This document shows, one piece after another, positions 9,919 through 18,121 of a stretch of DNA of 64,000 nucleotides. Numbering within the stretch: the first letter of the stretch is position 1; each line of letters starts with the position of its first letter. The stretch comes from an uncultured Pelagibacteraceae bacterium (lineage in GTDB: Bacteria; Pseudomonadota; Alphaproteobacteria; Pelagibacterales; Pelagibacteraceae). Below the pieces are notes generated by a model, which was not told the DNA's origin, searched no databases, and saw nothing but the letters and a program-made list of their open reading frames with translations. Both the position numbers and the translations under genes were made by a program. The stretch is taken from contig CACGEW010000005.1 of the NCBI GenBank assembly GCA_902572345.1, positions 33,784-97,783 of the forward strand, read 5' to 3'.

Positions 9919-11376
9919 ATGGCAACATCAATAGGAAAATTATCAAAATCTTTTTTTCTAAAGCTTCTGGTGGGTATAATAATCTTGCCTTTTGTCTTCT
10001 GGGGAATGGGTGATGTTTTTAGAGGTGGAAATCAAAATGTGATTGCAACAGTTGACTCTAAAAAAATAAGCACACAAGAATTCGTTAATTATATTAATCG
10101 ACTAAATTTGAAAGAAGAACAGATTAAAAATTTGTCGAAAACAGACCTAGTTGAACAAATCTTATCTGACTATATTGGAAAAAAAGTTATGTCACTAGAA
10201 ATAGAACAACTTGGCATTGTTATTACAGATAAGGCTCTTAGAAACGTAATTAAAAACGATAAATCATTTTTTAAAGATAAAGAATTTTCAAGAACTGAGT
10301 ATGAAAAATTTTTAATTAAAAGTGGAATAACTGCGCCTCAATTTGAAGCTAATATTGTTGAACAAGAAAAAAGAAGACAGTTTTTAAGCTCTTTAGCTGG
10401 AGGAATAGTTATCCCAGAAATATTAACTGAAAAGGAATTTAGAAAAGAAAATCAAACAAAAATAATTCAATATATTGACTTAGATAAATATCACTCAAAA
10501 AATAAACCGTCTCAAGAAAGTATTAAAGAGCTTTATGAGAGAAATAAAAATGTGTTTATTGCTGAATTTAAATCAATAAGGTACGCAGAAATTAAGCCAG
10601 AGTTAATTAGTGGTAGTAAAGAATACAACGAAAGTTTTTTTAAACAATTAGATATTATAGAAAACAAAGTTTTAGATGGACAGTCTTTTGAAGCAACAGC
10701 AAAAGCAAATAATTTAAAGATTGTAGAATTCAATAAAATTAATGCAAAAAAAGAAAACGAGGCTAAAACCAAAATAGAAAACCTGCCAGATAATCTCTTT
10801 CAAAAGATATATAATATAAAGTTACCTCAATCTCCTGAGGTTATAAATATTGAGAGCAAATATTATTTAGCTGAGATTAAGGACGAAGAGAAAAAAAATA
10901 GATCAATTAATGATCCTGAAGTTTTAGAGGCGCTTAACGCACAACTAAGTTTTAAAGAAAAAATTGAAAATAATACATCTCTAGCTAAAGATATTAGTTT
11001 AGGTGCTTTTGATGGAGATAATTATAGAAAATTTGCTGACGATAACGGATTGGTTATAAAAGATTATCAAATATCTAGTTTAAAACAAAATGATATATTT
11101 AGCGAAGGTTTGATAAAACAAATTTTCTTAACTAAAGATGGTGACATTAATCTTTTAACTAACAACACGCTTACCAAAAGTTTTTTAATATCTACAAAAA
11201 AAACAGAATATAAAAAACTTGATAAAAATAGTAATGAATTTGAGCAATACGAAGCTAAGGCACGCTTAAACTTGATTAATAAAATATATCAATCTTATGA
11301 CGAAAATGCTAATCAGAAATATAAGGTTGAGGTAAATCAAAGAACTATAGATCGTGTCAAAAATTCATTTCAATGA
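9919..11376 (+). CDS. PpiD/SurA-family periplasmic folding factor
   Basis: The protein has an N-terminal cytoplasmic tail and one membrane helix (about residues 13-30, FLKLLVGIIILPFVFWGMGDVFRGG), then a SurA_N-type helical region with the telltale VIATVDSKKISTQEFVNYINRL. This is the architecture of PpiD, an inner-membrane-anchored chaperone for exported proteins. At 485 residues it is shorter than E. coli PpiD, and I cannot identify a clear parvulin PPIase core between about residues 215 and 320, so it may act as a chaperone only. In other Alphaproteobacteria a ppiD-like gene also lies between tpiA and trpE. Its stop overlaps the trpE start by 4 bp. Confidence 0.85.
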   Translation: MATSIGKLSKSFFLKLLVGIIILPFVFWGMGDVFRGGNQNVIATVDSKKISTQEFVNYINRLNLKEEQIKNLSKTDLVEQILSDYIGKKVMSLEIEQLGIVITDKALRNVIKNDKSFFKDKEFSRTEYEKFLIKSGITAPQFEANIVEQEKRRQFLSSLAGGIVIPEILTEKEFRKENQTKIIQYIDLDKYHSKNKPSQESIKELYERNKNVFIAEFKSIRYAEIKPELISGSKEYNESFFKQLDIIENKVLDGQSFEATAKANNLKIVEFNKINAKKENEAKTKIENLPDNLFQKIYNIKLPQSPEVINIESKYYLAEIKDEEKKNRSINDPEVLEALNAQLSFKEKIENNTSLAKDISLGAFDGDNYRKFADDNGLVIKDYQISSLKQNDIFSEGLIKQIFLTKDGDINLLTNNTLTKSFLISTKKTEYKKLDKNSNEFEQYEAKARLNLINKIYQSYDENANQKYKVEVNQRTIDRVKNSFQ

Positions 11377-12830
11377 AAATAAACTTAAGTTTAAAAGAAT
11401 TTAAAAATAATCATTCTAAAAAAAAACATCAAATTTTATTTAGATCAAGATCTTGTGATCAATATAATAAAGTTGAAAACTTATTCAGATTTCTATTGGC
11501 TGAAAAAAATAGCTTTATTTTTGAGTCAGTTGAAAAAGGGACTATTAAGGGTCGTTATACAATAATTGGCCTTAATCCTGATAAAATATGGGATATTAAT
11601 AAGAACATAATTACAATTAATAGCTCAGATAAAAAATCTAAAATTAAATCTGATCCATTAAAATATATAAACAAACTAATTAAGGAATTTAAAATAAAAA
11701 TTCCAAATCAATTGCCTTCAATGTCTTCAATGCTTGTAGGTTATTTTTCTTATGATGTTATCCGTTATATAGAAAAAATACCCAACAGTTGTAAAGATGA
11801 TCTTAAAGTGCCTGATGTAAGGTTATCAAGACCTAAAAATTTGGTTATTTATGATAATATTAAAAAAAAGATTTTTTATGTAGAAAATGTTTACGCAGAT
11901 ACAAAAATCAAAAATTATAAAGAAGAATATGATGCAATAAACAAAAGGTTTGATTTGTATGAAGATTTTGAAAAAATCAAACTTCCTGAGCAATTCACAT
12001 TTAAACCTAATAAGAATTTAATAAAATCAAATATCTCAAAAGAAAAGTTTAAATCTCTTGTTAAAAAAGCAAAAAAATACATAGAAAAAGGAGATATTTT
12101 TCAAGTTGTATTAAGTCAAAGATTTGAAAGAAAAATGAATAAAACACCGATAGAAATTTACAATCATTTAAGAAAATCTAATCCTTCACCTTTTATGTTT
12201 TATTTCAATTATAAAGATTTTAACATTTTAGGTAGCAGTCCAGAAATATTAGTAAGGCTTAGAGGTGGTGAAGTAACAATTAGGCCAATTGCTGGTACTA
12301 GACCTAGAGGAAAAAATACTAAAGAGGATAAAAAATATGAATTAGATCTTTTAAAAGATAAAAAAGAATTAGCAGAACATTTAATGTTATTAGATCTTGG
12401 AAGAAATGATGTTGGAAAAGTATCTAAAGTAAATACAGTGAGGGTTACTGAAAAGTTTAAAGTTGAGAGATATTCTCACGTAATGCACATCGTCTCTAAT
12501 GTTATTGGAAAATTTAATAATAAATTCTCATTGTTTGAGACTTTATTGTCAGGCTTTCCTGCTGGAACTGTAAGTGGTGCTCCTAAAATAAGAGCTATGG
12601 AAATCATTGATGAATTGGAAAAAAATAAAAGAAAATTATATGCAGGAGGTATAGGCTATTTCACTCCTGATGGTGAATTTGACACGTGTATTGCTTTAAG
12701 AACAGCATTAATTAAAAATAAAAAATTTTACGTACAAGCTGGTGCTGGTATCGTTGCTGATAGTAAACCTGAAAAAGAGTATGCTGAAACAGTGAACAAA
12801 GCTAAAGCTTTAATGAGAGCGGTAGATTAA
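11373..12830 (+). CDS. trpE: Anthranilate synthase component I
   Basis: TrpE makes anthranilate from chorismate, using ammonia from TrpG. The chorismate-binding domain occupies roughly residues 220-480, with GDIFQVVLSQRFER, PSPFMFYFNY, SSPEILVRL, RPIAGTRPRG, LLDLGRNDVGKV and GTVSGAPKIRAMEIIDE all visible. The length of 485 residues fits. The gene is coupled to the upstream PpiD-like gene by an ATGA overlap, so there is no space for a trp leader or attenuator. It directly abuts trpG (start 1 bp after the stop). Confidence 0.97.
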   Translation: MKINLSLKEFKNNHSKKKHQILFRSRSCDQYNKVENLFRFLLAEKNSFIFESVEKGTIKGRYTIIGLNPDKIWDINKNIITINSSDKKSKIKSDPLKYINKLIKEFKIKIPNQLPSMSSMLVGYFSYDVIRYIEKIPNSCKDDLKVPDVRLSRPKNLVIYDNIKKKIFYVENVYADTKIKNYKEEYDAINKRFDLYEDFEKIKLPEQFTFKPNKNLIKSNISKEKFKSLVKKAKKYIEKGDIFQVVLSQRFERKMNKTPIEIYNHLRKSNPSPFMFYFNYKDFNILGSSPEILVRLRGGEVTIRPIAGTRPRGKNTKEDKKYELDLLKDKKELAEHLMLLDLGRNDVGKVSKVNTVRVTEKFKVERYSHVMHIVSNVIGKFNNKFSLFETLLSGFPAGTVSGAPKIRAMEIIDELEKNKRKLYAGGIGYFTPDGEFDTCIALRTALIKNKKFYVQAGAGIVADSKPEKEYAETVNKAKALMRAVD

Positions 12831-13397
12831 ATGAAAATTTTACTAATAGATAACTACGATAGTTTTACTTATAACTTATACCACTATATCTCTAATTTTA
12901 AAAAGAATGTTGAAGTAGTGAGAAATGACAAAATTGATGGTAAAACAATTTTAAGAAAAAAATATAATAAAATTGTTATATCACCTGGACCAGGTAATCC
13001 AAATCAAGCCGGTAACTGTTTAAAAATAGTAAAAGAAATTCATAAAAAAATACCCATTCTTGGAGTGTGTCTAGGTCATCAAATCATTGGTCAGGTTTTT
13101 GGTGGAAAAATAGTTAGAGCTAAGAATTTAATGCATGGAAAAACAAGTAAAATTAAGCATCAAAGAATGGGTCTTTTTAAGAATATCCAAAATAATTTTG
13201 AGGCCACGAGATATCACAGCCTGGTAGTCGATCGTAAAAAGTTCCCAAAAGACTTAATAATTACTGCAGAAACTAAAAATAAGACAATAATGGGATTGAT
13301 GCATAAAAATTATAATATTCACGGGTTTCAGTTTCATCCTGAAAGTATAAGTACTAAAATGGGTATGAAATTAATTAAAAGTTTTATCACTAATTAA
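12831..13397 (+). CDS. trpG: Anthranilate synthase component II (glutamine amidotransferase)
   Basis: TrpG releases ammonia from glutamine for TrpE. It is a single class I amidotransferase domain of 188 residues: LLIDNYDSFTYNL at the N-terminus, the oxyanion strand SPGPGNPNQAG, nucleophile Cys in GVCLGHQIIG near residue 79, and the catalytic His/Glu in FQFHPES near the C-terminus. There is no fused TrpD. PabA-type use with a para-aminobenzoate synthase is possible as a second role, since trpG and pabA are hard to separate, but the trp operon position favours TrpG. Confidence 0.96.
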   Translation: MKILLIDNYDSFTYNLYHYISNFKKNVEVVRNDKIDGKTILRKKYNKIVISPGPGNPNQAGNCLKIVKEIHKKIPILGVCLGHQIIGQVFGGKIVRAKNLMHGKTSKIKHQRMGLFKNIQNNFEATRYHSLVVDRKKFPKDLIITAETKNKTIMGLMHKNYNIHGFQFHPESISTKMGMKLIKSFITN

Positions 13398-13398
13398 T

Positions 13399-14394
13399 AT
13401 GTCTGATATAACAACTAAATTAAAACAAGGTCAAAATCTTTCATTTGAAGACAGCAAATCTCTATTTTCAGATTTAATGGAAGGTAAACACGCAGAAGAT
13501 AAAATTATTGAAATTCTAGAGGCATTAATAAAAAAAGGTGAAACAAAAGATGAATTAGCCGGTGGTATCTATATTTTAAGAGATAAAGCAACAAAAGTTT
13601 CTTGTGACCCAGGCACTATTGATACTTGTGGAACTGGCGGAGACGGTCAAAATTCTTTAAACATTTCAACAGCCGCTGCGATTGTTTTAGCTAGTATGGG
13701 GGTTAAGGTGGCAAAACATGGTAATAAAGCTGTTTCGTCTAACTGTGGTTCAGCAGATGTTTTGGAAGCTTTAAAAATAAACATTAATTTAAAATCAAGT
13801 GAAGCAGAGGATAGTATAAAAAATTTTAATTTTGCTTTTATGTTTGCTCCAAATTATCACTCAGCTATGAAACACGTTGGGCCTGCTAGAAAAAAGATGG
13901 GTAAGAAAACTATTTTTAATTTAATTGGTCCTTTAAGTAGTCCAGCTCAAGTTAAAAGACAAGTGATAGGTGTTTTCGATAAAAAATGGATGAAACCTTT
14001 TGCTGAAGCTTTAAAAGAAAATAATGTTGTGCATGCTTATATTGTTCATAGCGATGATGGAATGGATGAAATTTCACCTTTTGCAAAAACTAATGTTGTG
14101 GAATTAAAAGATGGTAGAATAAATGAATTTACAATTAATCCAAAAGATCTTGGCATAAATGAAGGTAATAAAGAAAATTTGAAAGGTAAAAATGCAGGAT
14201 ACAATGCAGAAAAAATTATAGATATCTATAAAGGAACTTCTAATGAGTTCTCACAATCTGTTGCTTTAAATGCTGCGGCAGGGTTAATTGTTTCGGGGAA
14301 AGAAAATGATTTTAAAAATGCTTTTAACAAAGCTACTAAACATCTAAGTTCTGGTAAAGTTTTTGAACATTTGACAAAATTACAATCGAAATAA
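13399..14394 (+). CDS. trpD: Anthranilate phosphoribosyltransferase
   Basis: TrpD joins anthranilate to PRPP in the second step of tryptophan synthesis. The PRPP-binding motif GTGGDGQNSLNIST lies near residue 78, followed by KHGNKAVSSNCGSADVLEA, and NLIGPLSSPAQVKRQVIGVF near residue 173. The length of 331 residues is standard. The trpC start overlaps its stop by 1 bp. Confidence 0.97.
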   Translation: MSDITTKLKQGQNLSFEDSKSLFSDLMEGKHAEDKIIEILEALIKKGETKDELAGGIYILRDKATKVSCDPGTIDTCGTGGDGQNSLNISTAAAIVLASMGVKVAKHGNKAVSSNCGSADVLEALKININLKSSEAEDSIKNFNFAFMFAPNYHSAMKHVGPARKKMGKKTIFNLIGPLSSPAQVKRQVIGVFDKKWMKPFAEALKENNVVHAYIVHSDDGMDEISPFAKTNVVELKDGRINEFTINPKDLGINEGNKENLKGKNAGYNAEKIIDIYKGTSNEFSQSVALNAAAGLIVSGKENDFKNAFNKATKHLSSGKVFEHLTKLQSK

Positions 14395-15188
14395 TGACTA
14401 ATGTTTTAAACAAAATCATCGAAGATAAAAAAGATTCTTTGAAAAGTATTAAGAAGACAAATTCTTTAGATTCTATTGAAAATACAATTAAATCTTTAAA
14501 CAACTTCTTAAATTTTAAAGAAGTTATAGCCAATAATAACAGGGCATCGATAATTTCAGAGATAAAAAAAGCAAGCCCTTCTGCAGGAGAATTAGTGAAA
14601 GATTTCAATCATTTAAATATTGCAAAAATGTACGTAGATAACGGCGCTACATGCCTTTCGGTTTTAACTGAAGAAAAACACTTTCTTGGTAAACTCGATT
14701 ATATAAGAGATATTAAAAAAAAGTTTAAAATTCCTGTTTTAGCAAAAGATTTTTTTATTGATCCTTACCAAATCGCTTTATCTAAAAGTTATGGTAGTGA
14801 TTGTATTTTGATCATAGTTGCTGCTTTAGATACTAAACTAGCAGATGATATTTATGCCGAGGCAATGAGACATAAACTTTCAGTGATAGTTGAAGTGCAT
14901 GATAAGAAAGAAGCTGAAAGTGCTTTAAAGTATGAAAATGCTTTAATTGGAATTAACAATAGAAATTTAAAAACATTAGAGATCTCTATAAATAATACGA
15001 TTTCTATTTTTGAAACTTTAAAAGAGCATAAAGGCCCTATCATTTCAGAAAGTGGGATTAAGAATGACGCTGATGCTAAATATATTTATGAAAAGACAGG
15101 AATTAAAAATTTTCTAATTGGTGAATCACTTTTAAAATCCGACAATCCTGCCGAGTTATTAAAAAAATTTACTCAAATAATCCAATAA
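14394..15188 (+). CDS. trpC: Indole-3-glycerol phosphate synthase
   Basis: TrpC closes the indole ring in the fourth step of tryptophan synthesis. The (beta-alpha)8 barrel landmarks are SEIKKASPSAGELV near residue 56, LSVLTEEKHFLG, VLAKDFFIDPYQI, VEVHDKKEAESAL, IGINNRNLKTLE and SESGIKNDADAKYI. It is 264 residues and monofunctional, with no TrpF fusion. The remaining genes trpF, trpB and trpA are not in the window. In related genomes moaC and moeA often follow; here lexA comes next after 70 bp. Confidence 0.97.
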   Translation: MTNVLNKIIEDKKDSLKSIKKTNSLDSIENTIKSLNNFLNFKEVIANNNRASIISEIKKASPSAGELVKDFNHLNIAKMYVDNGATCLSVLTEEKHFLGKLDYIRDIKKKFKIPVLAKDFFIDPYQIALSKSYGSDCILIIVAALDTKLADDIYAEAMRHKLSVIVEVHDKKEAESALKYENALIGINNRNLKTLEISINNTISIFETLKEHKGPIISESGIKNDADAKYIYEKTGIKNFLIGESLLKSDNPAELLKKFTQIIQ

Positions 15189-15221
15189 AATAAGGACTTA
15201 TTTCAAGTTGTAATTTAAATA

Positions 15222-15236
15222 GAACTTTTATAGAAC
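15222..15236. promoter_or_regulatory. LexA-binding SOS box (GAAC-N7-GAAC)
   Basis: Bases 15222-15225 and 15233-15236 are both GAAC, separated by exactly seven bases (TTTTATA). This is a perfect match to the alphaproteobacterial LexA operator GTTC-N7-GTTC read on the other strand. It lies 22 bp before the preferred lexA start, in a good place for autorepression. A further GTTC half-site occurs at 15254-15257, between the box and the start codon. Confidence 0.85.
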
Positions 15237-15258
15237 ATAGATGTACGAGGTTTGTTCT

Positions 15259-15933
15259 ATGCTTACAAAAAAACAAAAAAACTTACTAATATTCATTAAT
15301 AAGAAGATTAGATCTTCTGGAATTTCTCCATCATATGAAGAGATGAAAAATTCACTCAACCTTAAGTCGAAATCAGGAATTCATAGATTAATATCAGCTT
15401 TAGAAGAGCGGGGATTTGTAAAAAGATTAGCACATAAAGCTAGAGCTTTAGAAGTTGTCAAATTGCCAGAAAATGCAAGTGCTAACGATATTTTTAATAC
15501 TTTCACACCAAGCGTTATAAAAGGTGGACTTGATAAAGAAAAAACAAAATCAACTGATGTATCTGTTTTAGGAAGTATCGCAGCAGGAACTCCAATTGAA
15601 GCAATTCAACAAGAAGTTGATAGAGTAGCTTTGCCCGAAGATTTACAGAATAACGGTGAACATTATGGATTGAAAGTAAAAGGTGACTCAATGATAGAAG
15701 CTGGTATTAATGATGGCGATACAGTAATAGTTAAGAAAACTTCTAATGTAGATAGTGGTCAGATTGCAGTTGTTTTAATTGATGAACAAGAAGCAACTTT
15801 AAAAAGAGTAAGAAAAAAAGGTAACACTATTGCTCTAGAGGCAGCAAATAGAAATTACGGTACAAAGATTTACGCTGCTAACAGAATAAAAATTCAAGGT
15901 AAACTTGTTTCTTTATATAGAAACTTTCACTAA
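15259..15933 (+). CDS. lexA: LexA repressor of the SOS response
   Basis: LexA represses DNA-repair genes and self-cleaves when RecA filaments form. The N-terminal winged helix covers about residues 1-65 (SPSYEEMKNSLNLKSKSGIHRLISALEERGFV). The cleavage site is Ala109-Gly110 in GSIAAGTP, with catalytic Ser144 in KGDSMIEAG and Lys182 in EATLKRV. The ORF track starts at 15241, but that ATG lies 4 bp from the SOS box and has no ribosome-binding site. The ATG at 15259 is preceded by GAGG with 8 bp spacing and gives the usual MLTKKQ start, so I use it (224 residues). comEC, often placed between lexA and gltX, is absent. Confidence 0.95.
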   Translation: MLTKKQKNLLIFINKKIRSSGISPSYEEMKNSLNLKSKSGIHRLISALEERGFVKRLAHKARALEVVKLPENASANDIFNTFTPSVIKGGLDKEKTKSTDVSVLGSIAAGTPIEAIQQEVDRVALPEDLQNNGEHYGLKVKGDSMIEAGINDGDTVIVKKTSNVDSGQIAVVLIDEQEATLKRVRKKGNTIALEAANRNYGTKIYAANRIKIQGKLVSLYRNFH

Positions 15934-15952
15934 AATAGTCTAATTAATAGAA

Positions 15953-17341
15953 ATGTCTTTTAATTGTAGGTTTGCGCCCTCTCCTACTGGGCCTCTTCAC
16001 ATTGGCGGTGTCCGAACAGCTTTGTTTAATTGGCTTTTAGCTAAGAAGAATAAAGGAAAATATTTCTTAAGAATTGAAGATACAGATAAAGAAAGATCAA
16101 AAGACGAATTTAAAAAGCAGATTATTTCATCATTATCATGGTTAGGCATTAAGCATGATGGTGAAGAATATATCCAATCTAAAAATATAAATAGACACGT
16201 TGCTGTTGCTGAAGAGCTTATTAAAAAAGGTTTTGCTTATGAATGCTATTGTTCTGAAGATGAAATAAATGAACAAAAAGAAAAGTGTAAAAAACAAGGT
16301 ATACCGTATGTTTATAATAGAAAATGGAGAGACGCTAAAGACCTCAAAATTCCAGAAGGAGTAAAACCAGTAATCAGATTTAAGAGTAAAATTTCAGGAA
16401 ACACAATTATAAAAGATTTAGTTCAAGGAGAAAGAAATATCTCTAATTCTACAATTGAAGATTTTGTAATATTAAGAAAAGATAAATCACCAACATATCA
16501 ATTATCAGCAACAGTTGATGATCATGAGATGAAAATTACTCATGTAATTAGAGGTGACGATCATATGATTAATTCTTTTAAACAAAAACAAATCTATAAT
16601 GCCATGGGTTGGGACGTCCCGAACTTTGCTCACATTCCATTAATACATAGTGAACAAGGAAAAAAATTATCTAAAAGAGATAATGCATCTACCCTTGAAG
16701 ATTATGTTAAAATTGGAATTATTTCAGACGCATTAAGAAATTATTTATTAAGATTAGGATGGTCTTATAAAGATAAAGAGATTTTTACTAAGCAAGAAAG
16801 TATTGATTTATTTGATTTAAGTGGCGTTGGTAAATCACCCTCAAAGCTAGATATGAATAGAATTTATTCAATAAATGAAACTTACATAAAAACAATAGAT
16901 GAGAAAGATCTTTTTAATTTTTTCAAAGAATACGTCTCGAAATACAAAAAACCTATAGATCAATCTAAAGAGAATATACTTTTAAAATCAATGAGTTTTT
17001 TAAAAAATAAAGCAAAAACCCTAGAGGATATTTGGAATAATGCTCAATATATTATTAATGATAAAATTGAGATTGGCGCAGATGATAAAAAACTCATTGA
17101 TGATTTATCCAAAAAAGTAATAAATGACTTTATCAATGAATTTGAAAAACTTTCCTCTCCGTCTAGAGAAACTTTAGAGCCTGTAATTAAATCTTTAATA
17201 GATAAACATAAAACTAATTTTAAAGGTGTGGGACAGCCTTTGAGAATATCTTTGGTGGGCTCAAGATTTGGACCAGGTCTATATGATGTAATATTATCCT
17301 TAGACAAGGCTGAAGTAATAAAAAGACTAAAATCAGTTTAA
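15953..17341 (+). CDS. gltX: Glutamyl-tRNA synthetase
   Basis: GltX charges tRNA-Glu with glutamate. The class I signature is PSPTGPLHIGGVRTALFNW at the N-terminus (the HIGH equivalent is HIGG), and the KMSKS-type loop is KKLSKRDNAS near residue 241. The C-terminal anticodon-binding domain ends with GQPLRISLVGSRFGPGLYDVI. The length of 462 residues is normal. Whether this copy also mischarges tRNA-Gln for the Gat pathway cannot be told from sequence here. The next gene begins right after its stop. Confidence 0.97.
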   Translation: MSFNCRFAPSPTGPLHIGGVRTALFNWLLAKKNKGKYFLRIEDTDKERSKDEFKKQIISSLSWLGIKHDGEEYIQSKNINRHVAVAEELIKKGFAYECYCSEDEINEQKEKCKKQGIPYVYNRKWRDAKDLKIPEGVKPVIRFKSKISGNTIIKDLVQGERNISNSTIEDFVILRKDKSPTYQLSATVDDHEMKITHVIRGDDHMINSFKQKQIYNAMGWDVPNFAHIPLIHSEQGKKLSKRDNASTLEDYVKIGIISDALRNYLLRLGWSYKDKEIFTKQESIDLFDLSGVGKSPSKLDMNRIYSINETYIKTIDEKDLFNFFKEYVSKYKKPIDQSKENILLKSMSFLKNKAKTLEDIWNNAQYIINDKIEIGADDKKLIDDLSKKVINDFINEFEKLSSPSRETLEPVIKSLIDKHKTNFKGVGQPLRISLVGSRFGPGLYDVILSLDKAEVIKRLKSV

Positions 17342-18109
17342 ATGAAAGACGCTGTATCTTTCAGAACAAGAAAAACATCCATTTACGATAAAAAATCAAA
17401 CACCCCTTTTAAAATAAGTAGGTCTAAATTTTTTAATTTTCTCAGTTGTAAACGGTGCTTTTATCTAGATCGAGTTAAAGGCCTAAAAGAACCTTCTATG
17501 CCTGGTTGGGCTCTAAATGTTGCAGTAGATGAGTTGTTAAAAAAGGAATTTGATCTTTATAGAGAAGAGCAAAAACCTCATCCAATTATGATTAAACACA
17601 ATTTAAATTTTGTCCCTTATCAGCACAAAGATTTAAATACATGGAGAAATTCTTTAAAAGGTGGAATTTCATATTTAGATGAAAAAACTAATCTTATTAT
17701 TCATGGAGGAATTGATGATCTTTGGTTTGATTTGAATGAAAAGAAGATAGTTGTTGTAGATTATAAAGCTCAATCTTCAACTTACCCTGTTACTGTTTCC
17801 TCTTACCTCGATGCTGAATGGCATCTTAGTTATAAATTGCAAATGGATATATATGTTCATATTTTAAGAAAAATGAATTTCGATGTCTCAGACCGAACTT
17901 TTTTTTATGTTTGTAATGGAGAGAAAACAAATGACAAATTTGAAAACAAAATAGATTTTAAAACTACATTAATACCGTATCGTGTAGATACATCGTGGAT
18001 TGAAAAAAAATTAGTTGAGATGAAAAATGTTTTAAATCTTGAAAAAGCACCTGAAATTGAAAAAACTTGTGAGAAGTGTGCTTATTTAGAAGGAGGAAAA
18101 AAATTTTAA
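17342..18109 (+). CDS. Standalone PD-(D/E)XK nuclease-like protein with four cysteines
   Basis: The 255-residue protein shows a RecB/Cas4-type PD-(D/E)XK core. The motifs are GGIDDLWFD with Asp125/Asp126, VVVDYKAQ with Asp140 and Lys142, and QMDIY (QxxxY) at Gln167-Tyr171. Two cysteine pairs lie at the ends, CKRC (Cys36/Cys39) and CEKC (Cys243/Cys246), which could hold an iron-sulfur cluster or zinc. Cas4 and AddB instead place one cysteine before and three after the core. There are no cas genes, helicase or transposase nearby. The start abuts the gltX stop, so it is probably co-transcribed. The fold call is fairly safe; substrate and role are unknown. Confidence 0.72.
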   Translation: MKDAVSFRTRKTSIYDKKSNTPFKISRSKFFNFLSCKRCFYLDRVKGLKEPSMPGWALNVAVDELLKKEFDLYREEQKPHPIMIKHNLNFVPYQHKDLNTWRNSLKGGISYLDEKTNLIIHGGIDDLWFDLNEKKIVVVDYKAQSSTYPVTVSSYLDAEWHLSYKLQMDIYVHILRKMNFDVSDRTFFYVCNGEKTNDKFENKIDFKTTLIPYRVDTSWIEKKLVEMKNVLNLEKAPEIEKTCEKCAYLEGGKKF

Positions 18110-18121
18110 AACTTTTTTGAT

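Noticed and set aside
11360-11376. trp attenuator or leader peptide
   Set aside because: trpE overlaps the upstream gene by 4 bp, leaving no leader space.
15241-15258. Six-residue N-terminal extension of LexA (MYEVCS)
   Set aside because: It has no ribosome-binding site and sits against the SOS box; GAGG supports the start at 15259.
17342-18109. Calling the nuclease Cas4
   Set aside because: The cysteine layout is 2+2, there is no CRISPR array or cas gene in the window, and RecB-like folds are widespread.
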